From NCBI GenBank assembly GCA_029959085.1, contig JARWIR010000027.1, forward strand, positions 7,316,001-7,380,000: a stretch of DNA of 64,000 bases. The letters are read 5' to 3'. Shown here in pieces: positions 1 through 12,835 of the stretch. Every line of letters begins with the position of its first letter. The first letter of the stretch is position 1. The DNA comes from Nemophila menziesii (Eukaryota; Streptophyta; Magnoliopsida; Boraginales; Hydrophyllaceae). The notes beneath the pieces were generated by a model. The model was not told the DNA's origin. It worked only from the letters and a program-made list of their open reading frames with translations, and did no database searches. Made by a program: the position numbers and the translations under genes.

Positions 1-901
1 TCGAAGCAGAAACAAGTTTATTCAACAGTTGAACACTCGAAGTTGAAACCCTAGGTATGAACGACAACTCGTATCTTCAAATTGCAATTAATTCAGGAAA
101 TTTTGCTTCGTTATGCTTCTACTGTGTCTCGTACTTGCAATATCAAAGTGTATGTGTAACATTTTTTGAAATTGAATGAGTATTTTAGTGGAATATCATA
201 TAAATAAATATCGACTTGTAATGTAAGTTGCCGATGATATATTATGTGCAAATGTGTAAATAGTAGTGAAATTTCTGAGATTATGTGTTATATACAAACG
301 TATGTAATGATAAAGAGTAAAAACGTGTAGAACTGTGCAAAATTAACTCGATTATTAAGATGTAAGTGTAATCTCACTATGAACATATAATATGTTGTGT
401 ATATTGATGTGTTCAGTGAAGTTTTGTGTTACAGTTACACACAAACACAACATGTGTGTGTAATAGCAACACAAAAGCTGCTTGATAGGTTAATTCACAA
501 CACACAAGCACTTATGACCTATATATTGTCATTTGTGCTAAGATGAAACACCTAATTTGTGTTGTAGTAACTCAAAATGTGTAGGTGATAGTCAATATTG
601 TGTGATTAGAGTGGTTTGAACACACTGCAAAAATTGTGTGTAAGATGAAACACATATTTTGTGTTACAGTAACTCAAAACAATTAGGTGTTAGTCAATAT
701 TGTATGATTGGAGTGGTGTGTACATAGTTGATAGACTGGATGTTCTGAATGGGGTGTTTTGTGTTACATAAACACACAAATCAACAAATTGTGTGTATGT
801 GTAACACACATTTTATGTTGCAGCAAGTCATAATTAATTAATATGATGTGTTTAACAGTTTTTAACAATCAAATGTTCTTTTGGATTTTTAATATACAGT
901 T
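1..901. other. Non-coding leader at the left edge of the MULE
   Basis: No open frame of interest is visible. From about 422 onward it carries the near-palindromic repeats described separately. It is probably the 5' flank or leader of the ULP1-like gene that begins near 902. I found no terminal inverted repeat matching the right side of the element, so the left end of the MULE may lie outside the window. Confidence 0.4.
422..840. repeat. Near-palindrome cluster 1 (about 8 copies)
   Basis: Short inverted repeats whose arms resemble TTGTGTGTT and AACACACAA around a centre such as ACAGT, GCAGC or ACATA. They lie at roughly 422-444, 452-476, 554-577, 630-657, 657-680, 757-780, 787-812 and 811-835, with spacers of unrelated AT-rich DNA. 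All lie upstream of the first open frame of the ULP1-like gene. Confidence 0.8.
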
Positions 902-2504
902 ATGGAAAAGACGAAGGATGAACAAGTCAGGCTGCCACGGCTTCCAAAGACTCTGAAGATTGAAAAGAAGAAATCAGGAACAAAGCGTAAGAGGAAGACC
1001 GCAACCGAAAGATTCAAGTATAGGTCTACAATGTATGGCCTATATTCAATCATAGTATTAAAATCAATGACAGAAGAGTTCATAGAAGGGTGTAGAAACA
1101 CACCTTTCTACTACCTGTACAAAGGAATGTGGGATATGAGAAAGGAATATGGAAAACTGAAGAAATGCGACATTATAATAAGAGACATCATAAGATGTTA
1201 TATGGCGAAGAAGGATGCTTTCCAACTTGGGAAAAAACTAGTAAAGTTAGAAGCAAGTGAAGTGAAGTAAATATTCGGAATTATTGATGGGAATGAAAAC
1301 TTGCCTACTTACACAAACGAGGATTACGAGGGGGGTCAGAATGGAAGGCTAAGCATTTTAATGTGAATGACACCAGAATATCAACAACAAAAATTCAGAG
1401 GGCGATAGAGAAGGTGTTGGCACTGGGTCATGATCATCCGGGAGCAAAAGAAGACTTTGCAAAGCTAATCACACTATACGCGTTTCTTTCACTATTTGTG
1501 CACAACTGGTGACATAGCAAACCGCAAATACATGAAAATGGCAGAGGACCTGGAAAATCTGAGGAATGTTAATTGGAGTGCTGAGATAACGGATTATCTG
1601 ATGGAATCTGTTAAGGAAAATCACAAAACCGAAACTGAGAGAGTTATTAGATGCGCAGCTGTATTCGTGGTAAGATACAATAGTTATTTTAGAGTGTAAA
1701 AAAATGGAAAAAAAGAACAACAAAAAGGAATCAGAACACTAATCGTTTATATTTTCATTTGTTTCAGCCATGGTTTTACGAGCACACGAGGATCGCTATA
1801 CCTTGGAAGGATGATAAATTCCCAAAATGTCTAAGGTGGAGACACAACGAAAGGCCAACGGGATTCAAATCAAAAATAATCGACAAGCTGAAACGTGTGC
1901 AGGTGTGTGTTATGTGTGTAGCAGCAACACACAAATAACATCATTTTGTGTAGCAGCAACACATAATTTACACAATTGTGTGTTGTACTAACACACTATT
2001 CAATTGATTGTGTGTTGCTTCAACACAAAACATGTATGCATAATTTTATATTTCGAATGTACTAAAAATCTAACAACATACAAATTAATTTACATTGTTA
2101 TCTCAGGTTAGGAGTAAGCTGAAATTAAAGAGAAACGAAAAACAATTCCTAAGGATGGAACTATGTTCAAAAGAGCAACAAAGTTGGTAACTGATGAAGT
2201 GATAATTGATGAGACGTGAGAGGTGGGTCCGAGTGAGAAGGTGGTATCAGACCCGCAAGGAGACGAAGAAATCGATGTAGCGTTTTTTACGGTGAGCGAA
2301 GAATCTGAGAACGAGGATGAAGAAGAGCATGACAAGGAAGGAGACAAGGAAGAAAACAACAGCGAAGAGGAGGATGATGAATCAAGTGGACAAGAAGACG
2401 ATGATAGTGACGGTGACGACGATAGCGATAATAACCGACGCACAAGAAGAAAAATCGAGAGTGATAGCGACTTCGATATAGGTAAGATGAAAAAAAATTC
2501 ATAA
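902..2504 (+). pseudogene. ULP1-like MULE gene, N-terminal part (decayed)
   Basis: The first open stretch (902-1270) encodes a basic 122-residue N-terminus and ends in an in-frame TAA; sense in the same frame continues past it. Frame changes follow near 1350 and 1500. The pieces around 1350-1670 and 1768-1902 give the sequence pattern I associate with the N-terminal region of plant transposon ULP1-like proteins: a 'KHF...RIST..IQ' stretch, then 'NW...YLMESV', then 'PWFYEHTRIAIPW'. A 97-bp intron (1671-1767, GTAAGA...TTTCAG) separates the last two. A second intron begins at CAG/GTGTGT (1903) exactly where palindromes start, and ends at CTCAG near 2106. The next exon soon shifts frame and enters an acidic Asp/Glu/Ser-rich stretch (2223-2485) ending at a GTAAGA donor. 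Family assignment rests on pattern memory and on the C-terminal protease domain downstream. The stops and frame changes make it a pseudogene, unless some are unrecognised introns. Confidence 0.6.
1903..2106. repeat. Near-palindrome cluster 2, inside an intron
   Basis: Four copies (about 1904-1937, 1944-1969, 1974-1999, 2007-2031) fill the intron between the exon ending CAG at 1902 and the acceptor CTCAG at about 2106. The presumed donor GTGTGT is itself the left arm of the first copy. Confidence 0.8.
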
Positions 2505-2540
2505 CTAAGTTTGTTTTTAATAGAGCACAGGAGTAGAGTT

Positions 2541-3059
2541 AGTTGTGTGTTTATTGAACACAATATTGATATGTTTGTGTGGTTAATCAACACAAAACTG
2601 TATAGTTGTGTGTTGAATAAACACAAAATTCAATGGCAGTTGTGTTGATTAGACAATAACAAATCATATATGTTGTGTTAAGTAAACACACAAAAATGAT
2701 GAATAGTGCATTAGGTGACAGATTGTGTATTGCATCAACACAAAAGTATTCAATTGTGTGTTGCATCAACACAAAAGTTTACAATTGTGTGTTGCATAAA
2801 CACAAAAGTATACGATTGTGTTTTGCATAAATAGACAACCTTGATATTTTTTGTAGATATAACACTTATCTAATGTGTATACGCATAAGATAGTGTGTTG
2901 TGCCAACGCAAATTATCACTGATTGTGAGATAATGCAACACACAATCTGCAACACACAATCTATTGATACGAATTGTGTGTTGTGTAAACACGCAACCAA
3001 CATGTTATTGTGTGTTACAGTAACACAAAATTTATGGATTCCGAGATGATGCAACACAA
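2541..3059. repeat. Near-palindrome cluster 3 (about 13 copies), inside an intron
   Basis: This is the densest stretch of the family. Copies near 2541, 2573, 2604, 2639, 2671, 2721, 2751, 2782, 2814, 2891, 2920, 2971 and 3006 recur at about 30-50 bp. The three at 2721-2808 are nearly identical (centre GCATC or GCATA) and about 31 bp apart, so local tandem amplification is likely. The interval matches an intron from the GTAAGA donor at about 2486 to the TTTGCAG acceptor at about 3128. Confidence 0.8.
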
Positions 3060-3128
3060 AAAAATATAAAATCGTATACCGAAACATATTACGCAACAAC
3101 AAACTAACTGAATACATGTGTGTTTGCA

Positions 3129-5349
<2,221 letters not shown>

Positions 5350-5408
5350 GTAAGGGCATATGTGAAGGTAAAACCAGAATATCATTATGTAGGATTAGTA
5401 CATATGAA

Positions 5409-5911
5409 AGTTGTGTGTTAAAGTAACACAAAATCATAGGTGTTGTGTGTTGCATGAACACACGACATGTATAATATTGAGTTGCTGAAGCACACATAAA
5501 TTACAAATTGTGTGATGCAAGAACACAAAATCAGATAGACAGAGTATTTGTACACAAAGATATAGAAAATAATGTACAGGTAGGCTGATCATCTGATTGT
5601 GTGTTCAGGCAACACACAATTGCTGGGAGTATGTGTTACAGTAACACACAACAGTGTGGATTTTGTGTTGGTAGAACACACAATTTACTTAATCATTTAC
5701 AGTTTTGTGCTGCTTAAACACACACAAATAACAATTGTGTGTTGCAGGAACACAACATCAGATAGACAGAGATTTTGTACACAAGGTATAGATACTAGTG
5801 TACAGATAATCTGAACATCTGATTTTGTGTTAATGTAACACAAAACTGCTTGATGTGTGAGTTACAGTAACACAAAATAGTATGGCTTGTGTGTTTCTAT
5901 AACACACAAAC
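5409..5911. repeat. Near-palindrome cluster 4 (about 12 copies), inside an intron
   Basis: Copies lie near 5409, 5440, 5479, 5505, 5597, 5629, 5658, 5702, 5732, 5822, 5851 and 5885. Those at 5597-5620 and 5629-5652 have almost perfect arms. The stretches around 5505-5580 and 5732-5815 are duplicates of each other (both continue into ATCAGATAGACAGAG...TTGTACACAAGGTATAG-like DNA), showing that blocks were copied together. They fill the intron from the GTAAGG donor at 5350 to the GGCAG acceptor at 5952. Confidence 0.8.
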
Positions 5912-5952
5912 GTAATGTAACATATTAATATTTGACTCGTTTATCGAGGCAG

Positions 5953-6710
5953 GTGATGAAGGCATGTTTCGAAATAATGGAATTCGACCACATGGTTGAG
6001 TGTCAGTTGGGGCCCCAGCATGAACGTAGACAGATAGAAGTCATGCACTTTACCGGATTGCATGGTAAGGTTTAAAATCTCGATATATCTATAATATTAC
6101 ACCTCGATTATTGGAAAAAAATAATAACACGTAATTGATCGATGTACAGTATGACATACTATCAAGGGACAAAAGCAGGGAAAGGGACAATATATCTAAC
6201 ACCTATATCAATGTTCTTAAAGACCCCCTCGGCTTGTGTGCTCTGTTATTCCCGATACACACACCAAGTGAAGATGCAGAAGGGAACGAAAGCACCTCAC
6301 ACTGGTCCCCACTAGTGTGCGATATGAGAAATAACAAATGGGCACACTACAATCCATCAATATACAAAGGTCCAAACTCAATCGCAGATGCAAGCGACAA
6401 AAATGCACAGCTATTGTACAACTGCATACGAGAAAACTGCAAGGAGGTCGGGGGTTATGTGCGAGCTCCTTAAGGAAATATTCATAACGGGGTGTGTCAT
6501 AAGCAGAAAAGGAAGGAAGATGCAGGTGCATATACACTGATATACGCACAAGACATCTACAAACAGCTTGAGGTAGAGCACAGATACATCAAAAGAAAAA
6601 CACATTTAGACTTCCGAGTCAAAATGAGAAAGAGGATTATCATGGATGAACAAAACTGGATCAACAAAAGAACGTTTTCTACGAAATTCAGTTGTGCAAG
6701 AAAAGGATAA
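5953..6710 (+). pseudogene. ULP1-like (C48-type) cysteine protease domain, catalytic Cys replaced
   Basis: An exon at 5953-6064 is followed by an 85-bp intron (GTAAGG...TGTACAG) and an exon from 6150. The latter encodes 'SHWSPLVCDMRNNKWAHYNP', which fits the His-Trp core of the ULP1/C48 fold (HW followed by a hydrophobic strand, then a Y-[DN] turn). The frame ends at 6471-6473 and resumes from about 6492 with 'KEDAGAYTLIYAQDI', aligned with the usual D-C-G-x-[FY] catalytic Cys motif but with Ala in place of Cys. An invariant Asp appears as Asn (HYNPS). ULP1-type domains normally cleave SUMO-like proteins, and many plant MULEs carry one of unknown transposition role. With the frameshift and lost nucleophile this copy should not be an active protease. 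The family call is from motifs only. Confidence 0.6.
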
Positions 6711-7831
6711 TGATATATAAGTTTGATGATTATGCTTAAGGTGGAGTCAAAATGTTTGTTTTAGGTCAAATGTATGTTGGTGAATGTTAAATTTGTAGTT
6801 TCAGTTTTATGTTTAGTTTAAATTTCATGTCAATGAACAAATTAGGTTGATGTTTTTGAATTGGTTTGTGATAAATTTGGTTAAATGATATGTTGTGTAT
6901 GTTTTTCAATTGTTCTGTGTTGCAGCACATCAAAATTTGTATGTGTTATGTGTTTCAGCAACCCGTGTATGTGTTGCATCAACACAAATGCACGAGTTGT
7001 GTGTTCCAATAACACAAAAATATATTTAAAAAAAGACAGAAAAAAAACAACTAAACAGTAAAAAAAACACTGAATTAAAGATCAAACCATTATAATAGAC
7101 AACACAATCACAACAATAACACAAGAATAATACATAACAAAAAATATGTATAAATAATAACAGGATAGACATGTTAGATTGTGTGTTTCTGCAAGTCATA
7201 ATCAATATGATTATGTGTTGATACAACACACAATCAGTAAAAAAAGATTTAAAAACAATAATAACTAAATAAATAATTAAGTTAATAAATACAAAATAAC
7301 AAAAAGGAATTCAGAATATGTAACTTGATAAACAATTCTAACTCAATAGAATGGTGTGTTATATTAACACAAGCATATGTATCAGTTTGACAAAAAGGTT
7401 TAAGACTGGTATAATTGTGTGTTAAAGCAACACACAAGAACACAAATTGTGTGAAGCTGCAACACACAATAACAAAATATTGTGGAAAGCTGCATCACAC
7501 AACCCAACACATATTTAAGACACAATAGGTGTTCTAACTAAAAGGTATAAGAACGATATAATAATGAGTTATAGCAACACACAAGAACACAAATTGTGTA
7601 AAGCTGCAACGCAAAATAATACATATTGTGGAAAGCTGCAACACCAAAAACAGTACACAAAAGATAACATAATGTTTGATTCCAAAAGTCAAGTATCCAT
7701 TACAAAAAACAAATCAAAAAACAGCCAAGTGGTATCAAACGATTAATAATAAAAAGTAAAGTATAAGATAACTAAAAGTATTAACGTAAATCATATGATC
7801 GCACGACACGACTTCTATTGTGATGACCGTA
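6711..7831. other. Spacer between the two convergent MULE genes
   Basis: The ULP1-like gene and the transposase gene point towards each other across this AT-rich spacer of about 1.1 kb. It contains near-palindrome cluster 5 and no open frame that looks coding. Confidence 0.6.
6908..7650. repeat. Near-palindrome cluster 5 (about 13 copies)
   Basis: Copies near 6908, 6936, 6964, 6992, 7179, 7203, 7350, 7411, 7444, 7478, 7565, 7594 and 7625. The block 7411-7505 (three copies joined by AAAGCTGCAACAC-like DNA) is repeated in diverged form at 7550-7650, again showing block duplication. Confidence 0.75.
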
Positions 7832-10398
7832 TTACTTACAACGACCACACCTCATGCGTCTAGGGATACCCTCGCCTTGACTTTTTATCCGCGTAGTACG
7901 TGTCCTTCCAGGTTGAACCGTGCAGGCCGGAGGAAGAACGCAATATGACCCAATATGGTCAAGTATAGGAGCATCAAAAGTAGACATTGCAGGAACATTA
8001 GAAGAATAGCACTTCATGTATTCGTCCACGTGGAAATAAATCTCGACATGTTGATAACGAACATAAGGATGTTGCGTAGCTGACAAAACCTTAATAGCAT
8101 GAGCACATAGGAATCCTTTAGTTTGCCAATGGCAGCATGAACATGTACCTCTCACGGTGTCAACTACCATAGGAGGGTTCGAATCAACCTGATACTCACT
8201 ATCGGTACATCTATGACAAACCCAAGGACGCCCTACATTAAAGTTTTCGTTGAAATTCAAAAGCTTCTTCGGGCAAAGAGTTTTTGTCCATTTACGAGAT
8301 TCGGTTAAACGCTTTGATATTAGGTACATCGTTCGTACACGAATAAGATTCACAAGTTCCAAGACAGGACGATCACATTAATCCTTAATCATAGAATTAA
8401 ACTACTCCGTGGCATTCGAGGTCATTTCACCGTACTGTTTACCTTTAAAATAAGCGTTGGCATAATTCTCTCGGGAAAGATTGTCCATGAAGGTTACACC
8501 ACGATGGTTGGAATCTTTTAGGAAAGATTCCAAGCATCTCTCATAATGATGGATTGTCAGTGCACTAGCACAAGCATTGAGCTTCCCGACCATCATCTCC
8601 CTATACGGACCGTCACCACAACCTGTTAAAGCAGCTCTCAAATTGTTACCAACATGATACATGCACAACGAATGATGGTCGTAAGGAAATACAGTGCGAA
8701 CTGAGTTCAGTATGCCCGGATGACGATCTGATATAAATGTCAACTTCCGATCACTTATAAATGGTCTAAAAAACTTAAGGAAATCAGTCCAATTCTCCGT
8801 GTTCTCTGAACGTACAATACCAAACGCAATAGGGTAAATACCTGAAGACATGTGGAAGAAGTATATAAGAACAACAAACGATAGGTAAGGGCATACGAGA
8901 CAGAAAAAAGATAAAGATAAAATAATAAATACAACATCATGATAGAGTGTGTGTTGCTTCAACACACAAATCATATGATTGTGTGTTGCAGAATCACACA
9001 AGAGAACAGATGATGTGTTACAGCAACACAGAAATGAAAGTCAGTCATACATAACAATTTCAAAAGTCATAATATTGCGTTCCTACAACACACAATAACA
9101 ACACATGTGTGTTGCAGAAACACGCAATTTACAGGCAGACATACACAAAAATTTCAGAATCTATATTATTGCGTTCCTACAACACACAACAACTCCACAT
9201 GTGTGTTACAGCAACACACAACTGACAGAAATACAGACAAACAACGACACAATTACAGAACATATACATATCACAACAAGAACGCACCGTTGTTTCCATC
9301 CTTGGCAGTAGCTGAAAGTAGATTACCCTTGTATTTGTTAATAAGGAAAGTGGCGTCTAAGAAGACCATCGGGCGACAACACTTGAAACCTTTCAAACAA
9401 CCACCGAAAGCTATAAAGCAATGCTCAAACTGGTTGGTTATTGCGTTACTCTGGAAGGAGTACTCGGTTGAGGGATCGGCAGCCTTAAGGTTAAGCAGAT
9501 ACGAGCGTAGCCGGTTATAGGATAGGTTCTCGTCTCCGTAAATCACGTCTTTGGCTTTATTCAAGGCATGCCAGGAAATTTTATACATAATATCGTATCC
9601 GTAACCTTTACGGAGCTCGATAACGATATCATTTCCGTTTCTGCTAGGACGAGATCTGACGACTTCAAGGATAAGATGGGTAACCAACTCGGCTGACATG
9701 TATTTACTCGTGGCTGACTTCATCAACGACCAACATGTATGTTCCGAGATAAACTTCTTAATATAAAAGTATCCAGTTGACTTTTGTACAGCTGCATACA
9801 CTCTCCATAAACATCCAGAAGAATCAGAATGGACACAGTGCGCGCCTATTCGGTCAACACAATTACATTCGAGTGTAAACTCTAATCCGAGCTCACTAGC
9901 ATACTTCCAAAGGGTGTAGCGGAAATCCTTGGCTCCACCGTAAAAACATTGGCCCATACTATGCAAGGCAGTGGCCCATCCTTTGCTTTTGAGAACCGTC
10001 GCAGTGGCAAGTGCAGTTGAGTCCTCTTCGGGGTGAACAACTCCAGAACCAGTCGAAGAAGATGAACTGACTGAAGGTTGATGACAAGCAGATATGGATT
10101 GAGCAACGGACAAGGAAGAATCAGGACGAACATATCTACAATCCGTGACAGCAATTTCAAAAACCGAGACTAGATTGATGGTCAACATAGTGAGCATGTT
10201 GCAATAAGCATCGTCGTCGTCTAACAACAAGCGTCTCAATTCTTTGATTGAGTAATGAAGTGAGATGTAGTCAGAATCGAGACATGGTCATTTCGAAGCG
10301 ACAAAGCTAACCAAAGAACCTGGACAATTGAAAAGCTCGAAATCGTTGGACGGACTGAATTTGCCCAAACTGGAAGATAACCATGAGCGGGGAAGACA
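7832..10398 (-). pseudogene. MURA-type MULE transposase (decayed)
   Basis: The gene reads leftward. A likely start (ATG at about 10398, 'MSSPLMVIFQFG') leads to a frameshifted N-terminus, then an open stretch at 9288-10239. This contains a MuDR-like DNA-binding region (Cys/His pattern 'CNCVDRIGAHCVHS...W.....HTC') and the first catalytic Asp in 'FLDATFLINKYKG'. An intron (9287 back to 8854, G/GTGCGT...TTCAG) joins 'KDGNNG' to 'YPIAFGIV'. The next exon has the second Asp in 'FISDRHPGI' and the 'NYANAYFKGKQYGEMTSNATE' stretch with the third acidic residue. In-frame TAG (8402-8404) and TAA follow. Sense then resumes at 7832-8362 with a SWIM zinc finger (C-x-C ... C-x-H, 'CSCCHWQTKGFLCAHAIKVL') and a CGRCK tail. 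Transposases of this family cut and paste the element using its terminal inverted repeats. Here the stops and N-terminal frameshift should prevent activity. Confidence 0.85.
8946..9224. repeat. Near-palindrome cluster 6, inside the transposase intron
   Basis: Seven copies near 8946, 8978, 9011, 9074, 9102, 9168 and 9198, all between the two catalytic exons of the transposase. The segments 9060-9150 and 9155-9235 are diverged duplicates of each other. Confidence 0.8.
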
Positions 10399-10478
10399 TC
10401 TACAATGAAAAAAACAAAAAACACAGAAGGAAAGGTAAGAAGGCAGTAGGACAGAAAAAATAGTATACGACCTATGAC

Positions 10479-10690
10479 AGTTGTGCGTTGCAACAAGACA
10501 ATAAACCATCTAATATTGTGTTCATGCAACACATAAGGGAGCAGTATGCAATTATCATAGCGTGAGAGAATTAAAAAATAAAAAAGTTTAAAAAAACAAA
10601 AAAACAAATATACACAACACATAAGAGTTATGTGTTGCAGCAAGACAAAATCACATAAATATTATGTTCACGCAACACAAAAGAATGCAC
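10479..10690. repeat. Near-palindrome cluster 7
   Basis: Four weaker copies near 10479, 10514, 10611 and 10654, upstream of the transposase start on the minus strand. Rightward of this point the family stops. Confidence 0.65.
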
Positions 10691-11956
10691 CCTGCAACTA
10701 ACAATCACACAGAAAATAACGATATGAAGCATACAAATAGTTTTATAATTGCATCATAGGTCTCTGTGTTAAATTACGGAAGATCGATACATAAAGATTC
10801 CAATAAATTGCAACTATCATACAAAAATCGTAATATAAACAATATAATATGTTCATGAAGATAATAAAGAATATACACTAACATGTGGAGAATTTGTAGA
10901 ATCTAATTGCACTATAGGTCCCTAAAGTGTTCATACTCAAACATAACATGCAATTAGCAGAACGTCTTATGAATTTTCATGACAAAGACATATAGGTAGA
11001 TAAGGAGCTATAAACATCAAGGCAATCCAGAGTAAGTAAATAGAAAATGATCTATTGTGATAACAACACCTCATATAAACACAGTTCATACAGTGATTCA
11101 ACACACATATAGTGAAGCAAAGCAACTAAAAAACACGATGAATGAACTACCTGCAAAAAACTAAGAATAACGACAGCAAAAAATCAAAAAATTATACAAT
11201 ACTAAATGTGAAGTAACACTTGAACCAGCAAAAGGTAGTGTATAACAACTATACGAAATCAAAACACGAAAATTCAAGACAAAAATAATAAGCAAAACAT
11301 CAAATTATAACTGTGAAATACAATAAAGATAGAAAAATTTCATATATGTAACAAACAGCATGAAACAAATGAATTATACAGAAATATCGACGAGATAAAA
11401 CATGATAAAAATCAAATTCGAACAACGGATCATTATCAGCAACTCATATTATCATAAAAGCAACCATTAAACAAATAAAAAATTAAGAAAAAAATGAGGT
11501 GAGTTAACAAAAATCATACCGTGTGAAGTAGTAATACAATATGTATGAATGATTAGAGAAAAATCAAGAGAATTCAAGAATTAATTTGAAGCAGAAATTG
11601 AAAATGATCTTGAGTGTGCCGCGAGAGAGATGAAGGTGTGAGAGAAGTTAGTTAGGTTGACTTTAGTTGGAAGCGTTGAATTGTAGAGTAATAAAGAGAA
11701 GAAAAAGAAAAATAGGGGATTATTAAATGTTAGGGTTTTAGCATTAATGATTTAATTATGATATAAAGTAGGTATTTATAAGGGGTAAAAATGGAAGCTA
11801 AAAATGCCAAAAGTAATTAATTGAGAATTAAGTTGTTTTTTTTTTTGTGAGTAAGTAGGAACTAATTTCTTCCTTCCTTTTTTTTGGGGAATGAAAAGTG
11901 AGCAATTGTAATTAATTGGGAATTATCTCTTTTTTATTACCATTTTTTTATTTTAT
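10691..11956. other. Non-coding upstream region of the transposase; right flank of the MULE
   Basis: AT-rich DNA with no coding frame. The part to about 11640 probably holds the transposase leader and upstream introns. The part at 11640-11940 may contain its promoter. Two direct repeats built on GTAATTAATTG(A/G)GAATTA lie near 11812 and 11907. I could not define a terminal inverted repeat or a 9-bp target duplication for the MULE. Confidence 0.35.
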
Positions 11957-12362
11957 AAAATTATATTAACATATTAATTTCAAAAATGCAATTGTCGGAA
12001 GAAGATCGACCATTTCTGTAAACAAGAAATAAAAAATACATAATATTTATTAAAATTAATATTTTTATTAAAAAATATATATACTATGAATAAAGATTAT
12101 TGTCATTTAAAAAAATTGAACCTTTATCATTGAAAATTTATTGAATTATAATGACCAATAATCTGAGATAAGAGATTAAAAAGAGCACGTCTCATAAAAA
12201 TATGATGTCTAGACATCCATGTTCACGCTTAAGAAACATAATACAAAAAAAAAGTAGGTTAAAGACAGGAACTGAGATAATTAATAATGGGTTGTTGGCA
12301 CGCCTCCTAATAATCTTTAAATGTAGGAAGCTATATTAGTGTGCGAGACTATATCTGAAGGT
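11957..12362. repeat. Duplicated segment X, copy 1
   Basis: About 400 bp aligning by eye with 16194-16577. Shared landmarks are AAAATTATATTAACATAT, GATCGAC..CTTCTGTAAACA, a TTATCATT...ATTGAA.TATAATG stretch, GATTAAAAAGAGCA, and CGCCT.CTAATAAT. Both copies are non-coding and clearly diverged. Its origin is not recognised. Confidence 0.75.
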
Positions 12363-12537
12363 GGTTAGAGACAGGTTTTTATGAATCAGCTCAAAAAAAA
12401 AAATTAGCCCAGACGAAATTCAATAACCATAGTAGCCAAAATTATTCCAGACCAATCCAAATTATATTGTGTCGAAATTTAAATTATTGTGACCAGTAAT
12501 TATTTGTTTAGTGATTATTTGTGAAAAAATTATTTAT

Positions 12538-12835
12538 AAAATATTTATGCAATATAAGTAATTACATTATGGGTTGTCTCTTTCATTGCTGGGTCGTCCT
12601 CATCTTTGATTTATTTTTCTTTTATCATTAAGATCATATAAGGGGTCTTATCCCACGTCTTGGTATCAATATCTCACACTTTGTTATCATCTTGGTTTAG
12701 GCTTACCAATCCTTTATAACCAATTATTTCACTAGGTTACCGTTGTTGATTATTTAAAAAAAAAAGTTATTGTTGTTGATTAATGTTTACCGAATTCCGG
12801 GTATTATTTGATATATTCTCTCTTTCTTTCACCAC
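12538..12835. repeat. Duplicated segment Y, copy 1
   Basis: About 300 bp aligning by eye with 22922-23162. Landmarks are ATATTTATGCAATATAAG, ATTACATTATGGGTTGT, TAAGGGGTCTTATCCCA, TTTCACTAGGTTAC and ATTCTCTCTTTCTTTCACC. It follows segment X after a gap of about 175 bp. In the second pair X and Y are about 6.3 kb apart. Confidence 0.75.

Noticed and set aside
10236..10643. 135-residue minus-strand frame upstream of the transposase
   Set aside because: It runs through palindrome-rich non-coding DNA and then reads part of the transposase N-terminus in another frame; no consistent product.
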